The translations under genes were made by a program, and so were the position numbers. From contig CAMZMU010000027.1 of assembly GCA_947311845.1 (NCBI GenBank), forward strand, positions 47,060,758 to 47,124,757: a stretch of DNA of 64,000 nt, written 5' to 3'. Positions 55,732 through 64,000 of this stretch are shown one piece after another; position 1 is the stretch's first letter, and the number at the start of each line of letters is the position of its first letter. The notes under the pieces were generated by a model. The model worked only from the letters and a program-made list of their open reading frames with translations, had not been told where the DNA came from and did no database searches. The stretch comes from Poa pratensis. Its lineage: Eukaryota > Streptophyta > Magnoliopsida > Poales > Poaceae.

Positions 55732-57312
55732 TGATACGTCTCCAACGTATCCATAATTTCTGATGTTCCATGCTTATATTATACCATTTGCTACATGTTT
55801 TATATACACTTCATATCACTTTTATGCATTTTCTGGGACTAACCTATTAACAAGATGCCACAGTGCCAGTTCCCTGTTTTCTGCTGTTTTTGGTTTCAGA
55901 AAAGTACTTCTGCGAATATTCTCGGAATTGCACGAAACAAAAGGCCACGTCCCTATTTTTCCAGCACCGTACGGAGTCCGAAGGAGAGACGAAGGAGGGC
56001 GCCGAGGTGGCCAAACCACACCCGGCGGGTGGGCCCCCTGCCGCGCCACCAGGTGGTGTGGGCCCCTCGGCCTCCACCGACATCGCCCCTTCGCCTATAT
56101 ATTGCCTCAGACGCGAAAACCCTAAAAACCAAGTCATATTTCCAGAAGAGTTCCGCAGCGCCGCCGCCATCGACGACAAGTTTCGGGGGACAGAATCTCT
56201 GTTCCGGCACGCCGCCGGGACGGGGAATTGCCCCCGGAGTCATCTCCATCGACACCACCGCCATCTTCATCGCCGCTGCTGACTCCCATGATGAGGAGGG
56301 AGTAGTTCTCCCCCGAGGCTGAGGGCTCTACCGGTAGCTATGTGGTTCATCTCTCTCTCCCATGGTGTGATCTTTATGTGATCGTGTGTATTGCTAGTAT
56401 CGCTGAATACATTAATAATGTTTATGCTACTCAAGTGATTTTGTCTAGTTTCTGGAGTCATTGTGACAACACGGTATCAAGGTGACAGTGTGGGTACTTG
56501 TGTGACTCTATGAATAATTTAGACATTTATCATGGCTTATTCTTGGGAATTGTGGTGTTTGTTTACTCAGACTTTGAGGTGTGCTTTGCAGCCCTACGCA
56601 TAGTACTCTTGCTTCATCAAGAAGGAGAATAATCCCGAGCAGTATTTACTTGTGTTCAGTTGTGCTAATCTAGTTGAATATGTAGATGTTACTCTTTATC
56701 TATTATGCACTCTATAGGTTACTTTAATATGAACTCCGGTACTCTCCACGGTGTAAAGGTGACAGTGTGTGCACCGTGTGTGATCCTTTATGACGTTGTG
56801 GCGCTTGTTTACTCCGGCTTGAGGTGTGCTTTTGTAGCCCTACACAATGAATGGTGTTTGTTATCCAACAAGAGAGTGTTTAAGAGTAGCTTTTACTTAT
56901 TCAGTTATGAGATCATTGTTGAGAGTGTCCACTAGTGAAAGTATGATCCCTAGGCCTTGTTTCTAAGCATTGAAACACCGTTTACAACAAGTTCTGCTAC
57001 ATGTTTGCTTGCTGCCATTTTATTTCAGATTGCAATTACTACTTATAATCATCCATATTACTTGTATTTCACTATCTCTTCGCCGAACTAGTGCACCTAT
57101 ACATCTGACAAGTGTATTGGGTGTGTTGGGGACACAAGAGACTTCTTGTATCTTAATTGCAGGGTTGCTTGAGAGGGATATCTTTGACCTCTACCTCCCT
57201 GAGTTCGATAAACCTTGGGTGATTCACTTAAGGGAAACTTGCTGCTGTTCTACAAACTCTGCTCTTGGAGGCCCAACACTGTCTACAAGAATAGAAGCAC
57301 ACGTAGACATCA
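55732..57312 (+). repeat. 3' LTR (1581 bp)
   Basis: Near-identical to 50455-52039; differences include several A/G and C/T changes in the first 450 bp and single-base indels later. Confidence 0.95.
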
Positions 57313-57765
57313 GGCACACACATGCCTTTTCTATTTTCTGAAAATAAATAATAAAACAGAAAAAAACTGGAAGTCAGCCAGCTGGCCGGACTGGGCCGAT
57401 ACCGGCCTGTTAGGCCTAGCCACCACACACACACATGCCTTCTCCTAACCCTAATCCCACTCACACCACACACACGCACTCTACACTCTCCCTGTCTCCC
57501 CCTCCACGCACACAGGCACGAGCCGGCGGCGCACCTGGGAGCTCCCCCCCGACCCCCTCGATCCCTGCCCCTAGGAGCTCTTCATCGCCTCCCCTCGCTC
57601 TCACTCACACGGACCCGCCGGCGCTGGTGCCGACGTCCCCGCTGCTGTGCGCAGCTCGACACGGCCGCCACCGGCGACGTCCTCGCCACCTCAGATCCCC
57701 TCCCCTCTGATCCCGTCGCAGTCCCTGTCTCACCCTTCTCTGCCGTCGCCGGCGTGTGTTTGCAG
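57313..57765 (+). other. eS26 gene upstream region captured in the CACTA
   Basis: C-rich leader-like sequence with CACACA runs; an intron acceptor GTGTTTGCAG ends at 57765. In plant eS26 genes an intron near the initiator is plausible, and no ATG directly precedes the first recognisable exon. Confidence 0.5.
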
Positions 57766-58495
57766 ACGTTCAAGCGAAGGAACGGCGGGCGCAACAAGCA
57801 CGGCCGCGGCCACGTCAAGTACTTCCAGTGCTCCAACTGCGCCAAGTGCTGCCCCAAGGTGAGATTCCCCCCGGTCTGGTCCTTCTCCTGTCTCCAGACT
57901 TGCTTATGGTGGATAGATCGGGATAGTTTAGTAGTAGATGAATCAGTATCTATGGATGCGATTGAGGTAGTGTTATTACTATGGCCTGATCTGTTTCTCA
58001 CAGTTGGAAATATTGCTCTAGTAGCGTGATGCTGATATTTGGATATCCATCAGTAGTATTCAGGTTATCTTAGTTAACTGTTATCTAATCAGCAATTGAC
58101 ACTTGTTAATGAAGTGTCCTCCAGTTTAATTCCCACTTGTGTGCTCTACAGATTACGTGATGCCTAAAAATCGCTCCTTATTTTGTAGGACAAGGCCATC
58201 AAGCGTTTCTTGGTGAGGAACATTGTGAGCAGGCTGCAGTGAGAGATGTGCAGGAGGCTGGCGTGCATGATGGTATATCATATTCCTCTTTATGAATTAT
58301 TCTTGATATCCACTACTGGTTATCATATACTGAAGACAACCACATTACTTTGCTCTCGTGTTCAGGATATGTTCTACCCAAGCTGTACACCAAGGTGCAC
58401 CACTGTGTCTCTTGTGCCATCCATGCTCACATTGTCCGTGTCCGCTCTCGTGAGAACAGGAGGAACCGTGACCCTCCCCAGCGTTTTAGGCTCAG
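57766..58495 (+). pseudogene. RPS26: Ribosomal protein eS26 gene fragment with introns (three exons)
   Basis: Exon 57766-57858 encodes 31 residues from [15 protein letters not shown] to [10 protein letters not shown], the amino end of eS26 without its Met. Exon 58189-58272 starts DKAIKRFLVRNIV, then loses one base (near 58228), so the frame meets TGA before the rest (QAAVRDVQEAGVHD in the correct frame). Exon 58366-58495 encodes [20 protein letters not shown] and ends at [10 protein letters not shown]. Introns have GT-AG borders (57859-58188, 58273-58365). The last exon is absent. eS26 is a small-subunit protein near the mRNA exit, with zinc-binding Cys residues (CSNC, CVSC) kept here. Intron retention shows DNA-level capture by the CACTA, not retroposition. 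Confidence 0.92.
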
Positions 58496-58633
58496 GTATA
58501 ATTCTGCAACCTTCTTCTCTTCATGTGCAAATTAGTTCTCAAACTGATGAAAACTTGCTGTATTAACTATAGCTATCGTCAATTTAGACTTTCCTGATAA
58601 CATTAGTTGGTGCCATCTTTCGTATTCAGATTA

Positions 58634-59603
58634 TTTTTTTTTGACCCACATTACCGAAAGGGAACCCCCTTCGGTTAATTTTCCATTAATATGAAGAGGA
58701 GTTTGTAGAAAAGTCACCAAAATAGTGACCGTCTACTTACAAAGAGAGAAAGTTCACGGTGGGTCAAAAAAAGTCCAAGAATACATGGACTAAGTAAAAA
58801 CCTCTCTAGTCCAACTAATCAAAGGAGCTACTAGGCTCGGCTTAACACGATGCTGGTGAAGGAGCAGGTCACTCTGGAACTTGACTCTCCACGTCCTAAA
58901 GGAGGCTGGCCTCTTGTTAAAGATTAAATCGTTCCTGATCTTCCAAACGTTCCACGCGACACACGCCAAAACCTCCATGAAACAGGGGCCAGGGAAAGCT
59001 TGAGCTGACAGCAAAATGCGCTGAGAGATCAACATACTGCAGTCCCAGGAAACTCCAACTGCACCCCAACATCTCCTTACAAACGAGCACTGAAAGAAGA
59101 GGTGATCGCGCGTCTCAGGAGTCTGCCCAGAGCATAGAACACAATTTGGACCACCCTCCACATTCCAGTGTTTTCTCCTCATTAGATCTTTGGTGTTCAG
59201 ACGGTCCTTAATTAAGAGCCACAAGAAGATCCGAAGCTTCGGCAGCATTTTGAATTCCAAACCAGATCAATAGCTTTGTCTTGTGGAGCTAGTGCGAAGA
59301 TGAAGCGATAATAATTGGCAGACGAATAGACAGTATTGCCCCAGACAAATTTCCTGATGTCTATTGCGTGCGCATCTTCAGAAACAGGTGACAGGAGGGG
59401 TCCAGCCACAGTGAGTTCATCAAAAGCTTGCACAGAAAGTGGCAAGGCGAACATGGTGCTTAGGTCAGTGATGCGTGCCATAGCGGCAACCGAAACATCC
59501 TCATCCAACGCAAAGGAGAATAAGTGAGGGAAGGTATCAGATAGCAGCTCATTTTGGTTCCAAAAATCCTTCCAGAAAAGAGTCAGGTTTCCATTCCCCA
59601 TTA
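58634..59603 (-). pseudogene. LINE ORF2 carboxy-terminal fragment
   Basis: Frame 59601-59212 carries VWGNTVYSSANYYRFIF and frame 59260-58790 carries the zf-RVT-type region (PKLRIFLWLLIKDRLNTKD, NCVLCSGQTPETRDHLFFQC, WNVWKIRNDLIF). One frame change near 59245 separates them. The minus-strand 3' end has a short A tail (plus-strand T run at 58634-58642). A 5'-truncated LINE inserted in the spacer after the eS26 fragment. Confidence 0.88.
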
Positions 59604-60045
59604 TTCACTACCTTACCTTGTTGTGATTGATGGAAAGGTCCGGTCAAGATCCAAGGGCGTTCTAGCTCTCTGTCCTAGTATTGTTGTCTTGCTATTTTCT
59701 GGTTTGGAAGTAAGTTTGACCAAATATACTATGTAACATTCTAATTAGTATTGAATATTTGCATCTCTTATCCCTTTGCATATTGTCACAGGATAACTTA
59801 GTGTTGCTTGTATGATTTTCCTGATACAATAGAATCTGTTTGTGCCATTTCACATTAATTGTGGAGTTAAAGTCTTAGCTATATATTTGTTAAACAGTAG
59901 GCACATGTAGAAACATGCTGCTATATATATGTATGGGTAGTATGTTCATGTAACAAACATATTTTTTTCTTTTTCCTTTTACATTATGTTCTCTAAGACA
60001 TAACTAGGAATATGTCAATGATTTTTTTGTCCTCTCCTGTTACAG
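59604..60045. other. Intron-like spacer
   Basis: AT-rich sequence between LINE and WD40 exon; repeated later (AACAGTAGGCACATGTAGAAA at 59894 and again at 60213), so part of it is duplicated around the WD40 exon. Confidence 0.5.
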
Positions 60046-60150
60046 TGCGGATGGAAAATATTATCAGGTGGCGAAGACAATCTTGTGCAAGTATGGAGCA
60101 TGGATAACAGGAAGATGGTAGCAGTTGTGACTTTTCCAGAATTTGGTTGG
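60046..60150 (+). pseudogene. WD40-repeat exon fragment (WDR20/creC-like)
   Basis: Flanked by an acceptor (TGTTACAG) and a donor (GTATGT at 60151). It encodes WKILSGGEDNLVQVWSMDN, a WD-repeat strand ending in the diagnostic VWS. The start DGKY is in another frame (a 1-2 base change near 60060), so it is broken. Wording recalls plant WDR20/catabolite-repression creC-like proteins; that is from memory. With the eS26 exons it shows that the CACTA carries pieces of at least two host genes. Confidence 0.65.
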
Positions 60151-60689
60151 GTATGTTTCTCGATCTGTTCAATTTGGCATCATTTTTTCATTGTACTATC
60201 GCTTTTGTTGAACAGTAGGCACATATAGAAACATGCTGCTATATATATATGAGTGGGTAGTATCTTCATATAACCATCGCATATTTTTTTTCTTTTCCTT
60301 TTACATTATCTCAAGACATAACCAGGAATGTCAATGAGTTTTTGGAATTTTAAAAGCCATAAGTTTTTTTATCCTTTTCTAGTCATATGGTCACCCAAGT
60401 GTGTTATATAGTTCTGTATCATGTGAATGCCTTTTGAGCTGATTGAGCTTGGTCTATCTACTGTTCTGGCTGTTCTTTTAACTATTTTCTTGCTTTTACC
60501 AGGTGGCTGGAACATTTGCAATTGGTGGCATGCAACTAAATTTGGGCTTTAAGCATTTGTATTGGTGGGCTTAAACTAATTTGTATTGTATAAACCATTT
60601 TTCAAGGTTAATAGTGTGATTCTCAATTCTAAATCACGTCTGTAACTGTAAGTAGCCTTTTATGGGCTAATTTTTGTTGTTGTGGTCAG
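60151..60689. other. Spacer after WD40 exon
   Basis: Contains the second copy of the AACAGTAGGCACAT-A-TAGAAACATGC block with its TATATATATG. One acceptor-like site (TTTTACCAG, about 60502) precedes a short open stretch; no further exon is recognised with confidence. Confidence 0.45.
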
Positions 60690-61069
60690 TCAGTATGCCG
60701 ACGGCTTTCTCCCGGTTTGCCGACGGCTTAAATGTTGTCGCAAGGGAACCAGGTGTTGCCACGTGGCTGTTATATGCCGACGGCCCTGACCGTCGGCAAA
60801 CTTACAGCTGCCGTTAGACAGCCGTTTCTGTTACTATTTTTGCCGACGGCTTTGTTTGCCTACGGCCAGCGAAAACCGTAGGCATTTTGTTGTATGCCGA
60901 CGGCTTCCATATCCCGACGGTATTTTGCTCATATGCCGACCGAGAAGAAGGCGACGGCCAAAAACCGTCGGCATAAGTATTTGCCGTCGGCACAGGTGTT
61001 TGACGACGGTTTTTAACCGTGTGTGCCGACGGTTTTTGGCCGTCGGGAATTATCTGTTTTCCAGTAGTG
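60690..61069. repeat. Right subterminal repeats of the large CACTA
   Basis: About a dozen TGCCGACGGC or CCGTCGGCA words up to the terminal inverted repeat. Confidence 0.92.
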
Positions 61070-61194
61070 GATACGGACGATAGGAACCAATCGATCGAGC
61101 CGGCTTGTATGTGCGTACATGTAGAACTGGGCACATCTGTGTATCTAGCTTTTTCATTCTCATCGTGTACCTAGTTACATTTGGAGTAGCTCGT

Positions 61195-62738
61195 TGATAC
61201 GTCTCAAACGTATCTATAATTTCTGATGTTCCATATTGATATTATACCAATTGTTACATGTTTTATATACACTTCATAGCATTTTTATGCATTTTCTAGG
61301 ACTAACCTATTAACAAGACGCCACAGTGCCAGTTCCTGTTTTCTGCTATTTTTATATTCCAGAAAAGCTAGTCTGGAAATATTCTCGGAATTGGACGAAA
61401 CTTGGACAGAACCTCCTATTTTTTCAAAAACAAAGACGGAGTCCAGAGGAGAGACGGAGTGGTGTGGGGCCCTCGTGGCTCCGCAGCCGCCGCCCTTTCG
61501 CCTATTTATTATTCCCGACGCGAAAACTCTAAACACCCGAGCCATTATCCACGAAAAGTTCCAGAGACGCCGCCGCCATCAACCCTAACTCGGGAGGGTT
61601 CAGAAGCTCTTCCCGGCACCCTGCCGGAGAGGGGAATCATCACCGGAGGGCTCTACATCACCATGCCTGCCTCCGGAGTGATGCGTGAGTAGTTCATCCT
61701 TGGACTACGGTCCATGGCAGCAGCTAGATGGTTGTCGCTCCACTTTATGCTATCATGTTTAGATCTTGTGAGCTGCCTATCATGATCAAGATCATCTTAT
61801 TGTAATGCTACATGTTGTGTTTGCTGGGATCCGATGAATATTGAATACTATGTCAAGTTGATTATCAATCTATCTTATATGTTATTTATGATCTTGCATG
61901 CTTTCCGTTACTAGTAGATGCTTTGGCCAAGTAGATGCTTGTAACTCCAAGAGTGAGTATTTATGCTAGATAGTGGGTTCATGCCTCCGGTAATCTGGGA
62001 GAGTGACAATAACTTCTAAGATTGTGGATGTGATGTTGCCACTAGGGATAAAATAACCGATGCTTAGCTTAAGGGTGCGCCGTTAGGTCTAATGCATTTG
62101 TTTACATTACGCACATTACTTAATGCAATTATCCGTTGCTTGCAACTTAATACCAACGGGGAACTCGGTATGACAACCTGGCGGTGGATTATTAGTCATA
62201 GACGTGTTGGATAACGGTCTATGTATTTTGTCGTAATGCCCACATGAATATCATAGTAATCATCATGTCATATATATGCATTGTCATGCGCTCAATATTT
62301 TGTCAATTGCCCAGCTGTAATTTGTTCACCCAGCATGTTAGTTATCTTTTATGGAGAGACACCACTAGTGAACTGTGGACCCCGTCCATTCTTTTACACT
62401 GATAATACAACCAACTGCAAACACTGTTCCTTTTCATTCTCTGCAATTTACTACTATTTTCCACACCATACGTTTAATCCTTTGTTTTCAGCAAGCCGGT
62501 GAGATTGACAACCTCACTGTTTCGTTGGGGCAAAGTAGTTTGATTGTGTTGTGTTTCACGTCGGTTGCCGGATTCCCTGGTATGCGCCGTGCCATATTCC
62601 GCCACACAACCTTCAGAAGTGATTTCTTGCTCCTACTGGTTTGATTAAACCTTGGTTTCATACTGAGGGAAACTGCTGCTACACTGCTTCATACCTTCCT
62701 CTTGGGGTCTCCCAGCGAACGTGTGATCCACGCAATCA
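61195..62738 (+). repeat. 5' LTR (1544 bp)
   Basis: Begins TGATACGTCTCAAACGTATC and ends CACGCAATCA. A CCTATTTATTATT TATA-like box lies near 61500. Ends and general plan match the LTR at 50455, but the middle is unrelated. Confidence 0.88.
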
Positions 62739-62748
62739 AGCTCTTTTC

Positions 62749-62766
62749 TGGCGCCGTTGCCGGGGA
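62749..62766 (+). other. Primer-binding site, tRNA-Asp type
   Basis: TGGCGCCGTTGCCGGGGA, complementary to the 3' end of plant tRNA-Asp, ten bases after the LTR. Confidence 0.92.
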
Positions 62767-62928
62767 GCAAGAGGATTTCTGCAAGGGGAGTTTCACGCTT
62801 CCAATCTCTTTACTTTGTTATTGTCTTGCTTAGTTTATTTTTATTTAGTCTTGTTTGCTTTATTTATCAAAAACACAAAAAAATTAGTTACTTTTATTTT
62901 CGAATTGTTATTTTTCAGTCTTGTTATC

Positions 62929-63192
62929 ATGTCTAGCCCTGTTCCTGTCATCATGTCACCTGAGGAAGAGATCTTCACTTTCAAGCAAGGGAGTGAGGAG
63001 AGTTTTAAAGATGCTTGGTCTAGAATTTTTGAGTCTTATGCTAAAACTGAACCTAAAATGACTTTAAGCCTGCTTCTTAGTAGCTTTTATTTTGGTCTTG
63101 TTCTTTGCTACAGATATGCTTTAGATGCTGTGGTAGGAGGAGATTTCCTTCGTTATGATGGGGATCAAGCTTTTAATGCTATAAAAAAATGA
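62929..63192 (+). CDS. Gag-like amino-terminal ORF
   Basis: Starts at ATG 62929 (MSSPVPVIMSPEEEIFTFKQ) after an A/T-rich leader and runs 87 codons. FKDAWSRIFESYAKTEPKMT and FYFGLVLCYRYALDAVVGGD follow the pattern of an Athila gag amino terminus. It ends at TGA just after a run of seven A (63184-63190). The next ORF starts in the overlapping ATGA, so either a frameshift mutation in the A run or programmed slippage separates them. Confidence 0.65.
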   Translation: MSSPVPVIMSPEEEIFTFKQGSEESFKDAWSRIFESYAKTEPKMTLSLLLSSFYFGLVLCYRYALDAVVGGDFLRYDGDQAFNAIKK

Positions 63193-63566
63193 TTACAATT
63201 TCTAGCCCTCCAATCAGTAAAATTGATTTGGCTTTGACAAGCATAAGTGATAGACTTAACACTCTTGAAACAAACATATCTGGTCTAAAAGAAGGGTATA
63301 ATCAAATTCGTGAACACTATGATAATGTGCCAGTAAATTTTGAACCATCGGGATGGGTTCCCTCAGTAAAAGTTGTTATCAATGGTGAAACTTTTCATGC
63401 TCGCTGTGATATTATGTCTGAATTCTGTTTAATGCCCAAGGATATTTTTGATTCCTTAAATCTTTGGGAGCTTTCCAAATGCGAAGATTGTATAATTTTG
63501 GGTGATAATACTATTAAATTACCAAGAGGAGTAGCCGAAGGAGTATTTACAAAACTCCTGGGATAA
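63189..63566 (+). pseudogene. Gag-protease remnant ORF
   Basis: A 125-codon frame overlapping the previous stop by four bases. An amphipathic helix (ALTSISDRLNTLETNISGLKE) is followed by a retropepsin-like stretch: VVINGETFHARCDIMSEFCLMPKDIFDSL, where the active-site position reads D-I-M-S instead of D-T/S-G, then DCIILGDNTIKLPRG. It stops at 63566; similar sequence (TISIDYLVIECAGVGQ) goes on in the next frame. The protease is therefore probably dead. Only gag and a protease relic seem to be kept before the noncoding region, with no RT in view. Confidence 0.6.
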
Positions 63567-63790
63567 CAATATCTATTGATTATCTTGTCATTGAATGTGC
63601 AGGAGTAGGACAAATTACGCTCTGTTGAAACGCTTTGGAGCAATAATAGATGTGGGCCAAGGCACTATGAATTTCGCCTCTTCACCTATGTGTAACCAAG
63701 TATTTCCTAAAGATAAGGGTAAGGTAAGAGAGCTAAGCGTAAGATTGTTGATGCTTCATCACTTGGAAACACTTGATTCTTACTTTCTGC

Positions 63791-63838
63791 GCCTAGCTGA
63801 AAGGCGTTAAAGAAAAGCGCTTATGGGAGACAACCCAT
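63791..63838 (+). other. Conserved 48-bp noncoding box, copy 3
   Basis: GCCTAGCTGAAAGGCGTTAA to GCGCTTATGGGAGACAACCC; differs from copy 2 at two bases. Followed at 63870-63940 by a second conserved block (GAGTCAAGGAGTTGTTTAC, TGTATCTTTATTTTATCGC). Confidence 0.92.
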
Positions 63839-64000
63839 TATTTTATTTCTGCAATTTTTCTTTTTTTTGAGTCAAGGAGTTGTTTACTTCTGTAACAATT
63901 CCTTTGTATCTTTATTTTATCGCATTGTTGTGCCAAGTATTGCCTCTAATAGGAAGATGATGCTAGATTTGGATTTCTGCGCAGGAACAGATTTCTGCTG

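Larger units (their letters stand above)
50455..57312 (+). mobile_element. Complete young LTR retrotransposon, Athila/Sabrina type, no pol
   Basis: 5' LTR 50455-52039 and 3' LTR 55732-57312, with a perfect 5-bp target duplication GGCAC (50450-50454 and 57313-57317). The primer-binding site is TGGCGCCGTTGCCGGG (tRNA-Asp type). The internal region is only 3.7 kb and has a short gag-like start (52148) but no protease, RT, RNase H or integrase, so it must borrow enzymes from a relative. The LTRs differ by roughly a dozen substitutions and several small indels by eye (about 1%), pointing to a recent insertion into the CACTA. Confidence 0.95.
45472..61069. mobile_element. Large nested CACTA (15.6 kb) with satellite array and gene fragments
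   Basis: Left end CACTACGGGAAAATCCCC (45472), right end TTTTCCAGTAGTG (61069), and the 3-bp duplication GAT on both sides (45469-45471, 61070-61072). Subterminal GCCGTCGGCA / TGCCGACGGC arrays are at 45490-45720 and 60690-61050. The contents are a tRNA-like relic, an AT-rich repeat, a 657-bp satellite array, a later LTR retrotransposon insertion (50455-57312), eS26 exons, a LINE fragment and a WD40 exon. No transposase remains, so movement would have depended on another element. Without the LTR element it would be about 8.7 kb. Confidence 0.88.
61195..64000 (+). mobile_element. 5' part of an Athila/Sabrina-type LTR retrotransposon
   Basis: LTR 61195-62738, tRNA-Asp-type primer-binding site at 62749-62766, then two overlapping short ORFs and the conserved noncoding box, continuing past the window end. 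The bases before the LTR are CTCGT (presumed target site). The LTR is diverged from the one at 50455, so it is another family or an old relative. Confidence 0.88.

Noticed and set aside
55863..56322. Long overlapping frames in both LTRs of the 50455 element
   Set aside because: They lie in the GC-rich leader of the LTR on all frames and strands; chance frames.

Overview
This window looks like intergenic DNA from a large grass genome (Pooideae, most probably Triticeae). The evidence is the repeat content: a Tat-lineage Ty3/gypsy element, three Athila/Sabrina-type elements whose LTRs begin like TGATACGTCTC, a SIRE-like solo LTR, Stowaway and hAT MITEs, a tRNA-derived SINE, LINE 3' ends and four CACTA transposons. 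No bacterial features (operons, Shine-Dalgarno sites, CRISPR) are present. Almost every long open frame belongs to a transposon. Only two loci look like possible host genes, and both carry a lesion.

Layout. 1-8826: minus-strand Tat-type retrotransposon (its 5' LTR is at the right; the 3' LTR lies off-window) with an antisense ORF, inserted in a minus-strand Athila-type remnant (8827-11388). 11390-15250: MITE remnant, two tandem diverged modules each carrying its own minisatellite, and AT-rich DNA with an hAT MITE. 15251-17842: solo LTR with perfect TSD. 18295-20671: foldback element, hAT MITE, Stowaway. 20800-23154: retroposon ORF fragment and a 1.4 kb retroposon with a 13-bp TSD. 24873-25382: two-exon GRF-type zinc-finger gene with a homopolymer frameshift. 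25855-26046: SINE. 26463-27117 and 35806-36060: ~330-bp tandem repeat split by an 8.7 kb CACTA (27118-35802) with an intact TNP2 transposase and a broken Ulp1-like second gene. 36232-37645: small CACTA with unrelated GC-rich cargo. 37833-38420: small unknown gene with an in-frame stop. 39850-41020: LINE fragment. 41473-44104: CACTA remnant with a 5S rRNA-like segment. 45472-61069: a 15.6 kb CACTA that holds a 657-bp satellite array, a young complete LTR retrotransposon (50455-57312), an intron-bearing ribosomal protein eS26 gene fragment, a LINE fragment and a WD40 exon. 61195-64000: 5' part of another Athila/Sabrina-type element.

How the parts relate. The 27118 CACTA and the 36232 element share TGTGGCGCA/TGCGCCACA subterminal repeats, so the first could supply transposase to the second. 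The 41473 and 45472 elements share a different GCCGACGGC subterminal repeat. The two genes of the first CACTA are preceded by copies of one ~240-bp hairpin-containing module. Three Athila/Sabrina-type elements share a 48-bp noncoding box although their coding parts have decayed. All calls come from reading the sequence; no database search was possible.
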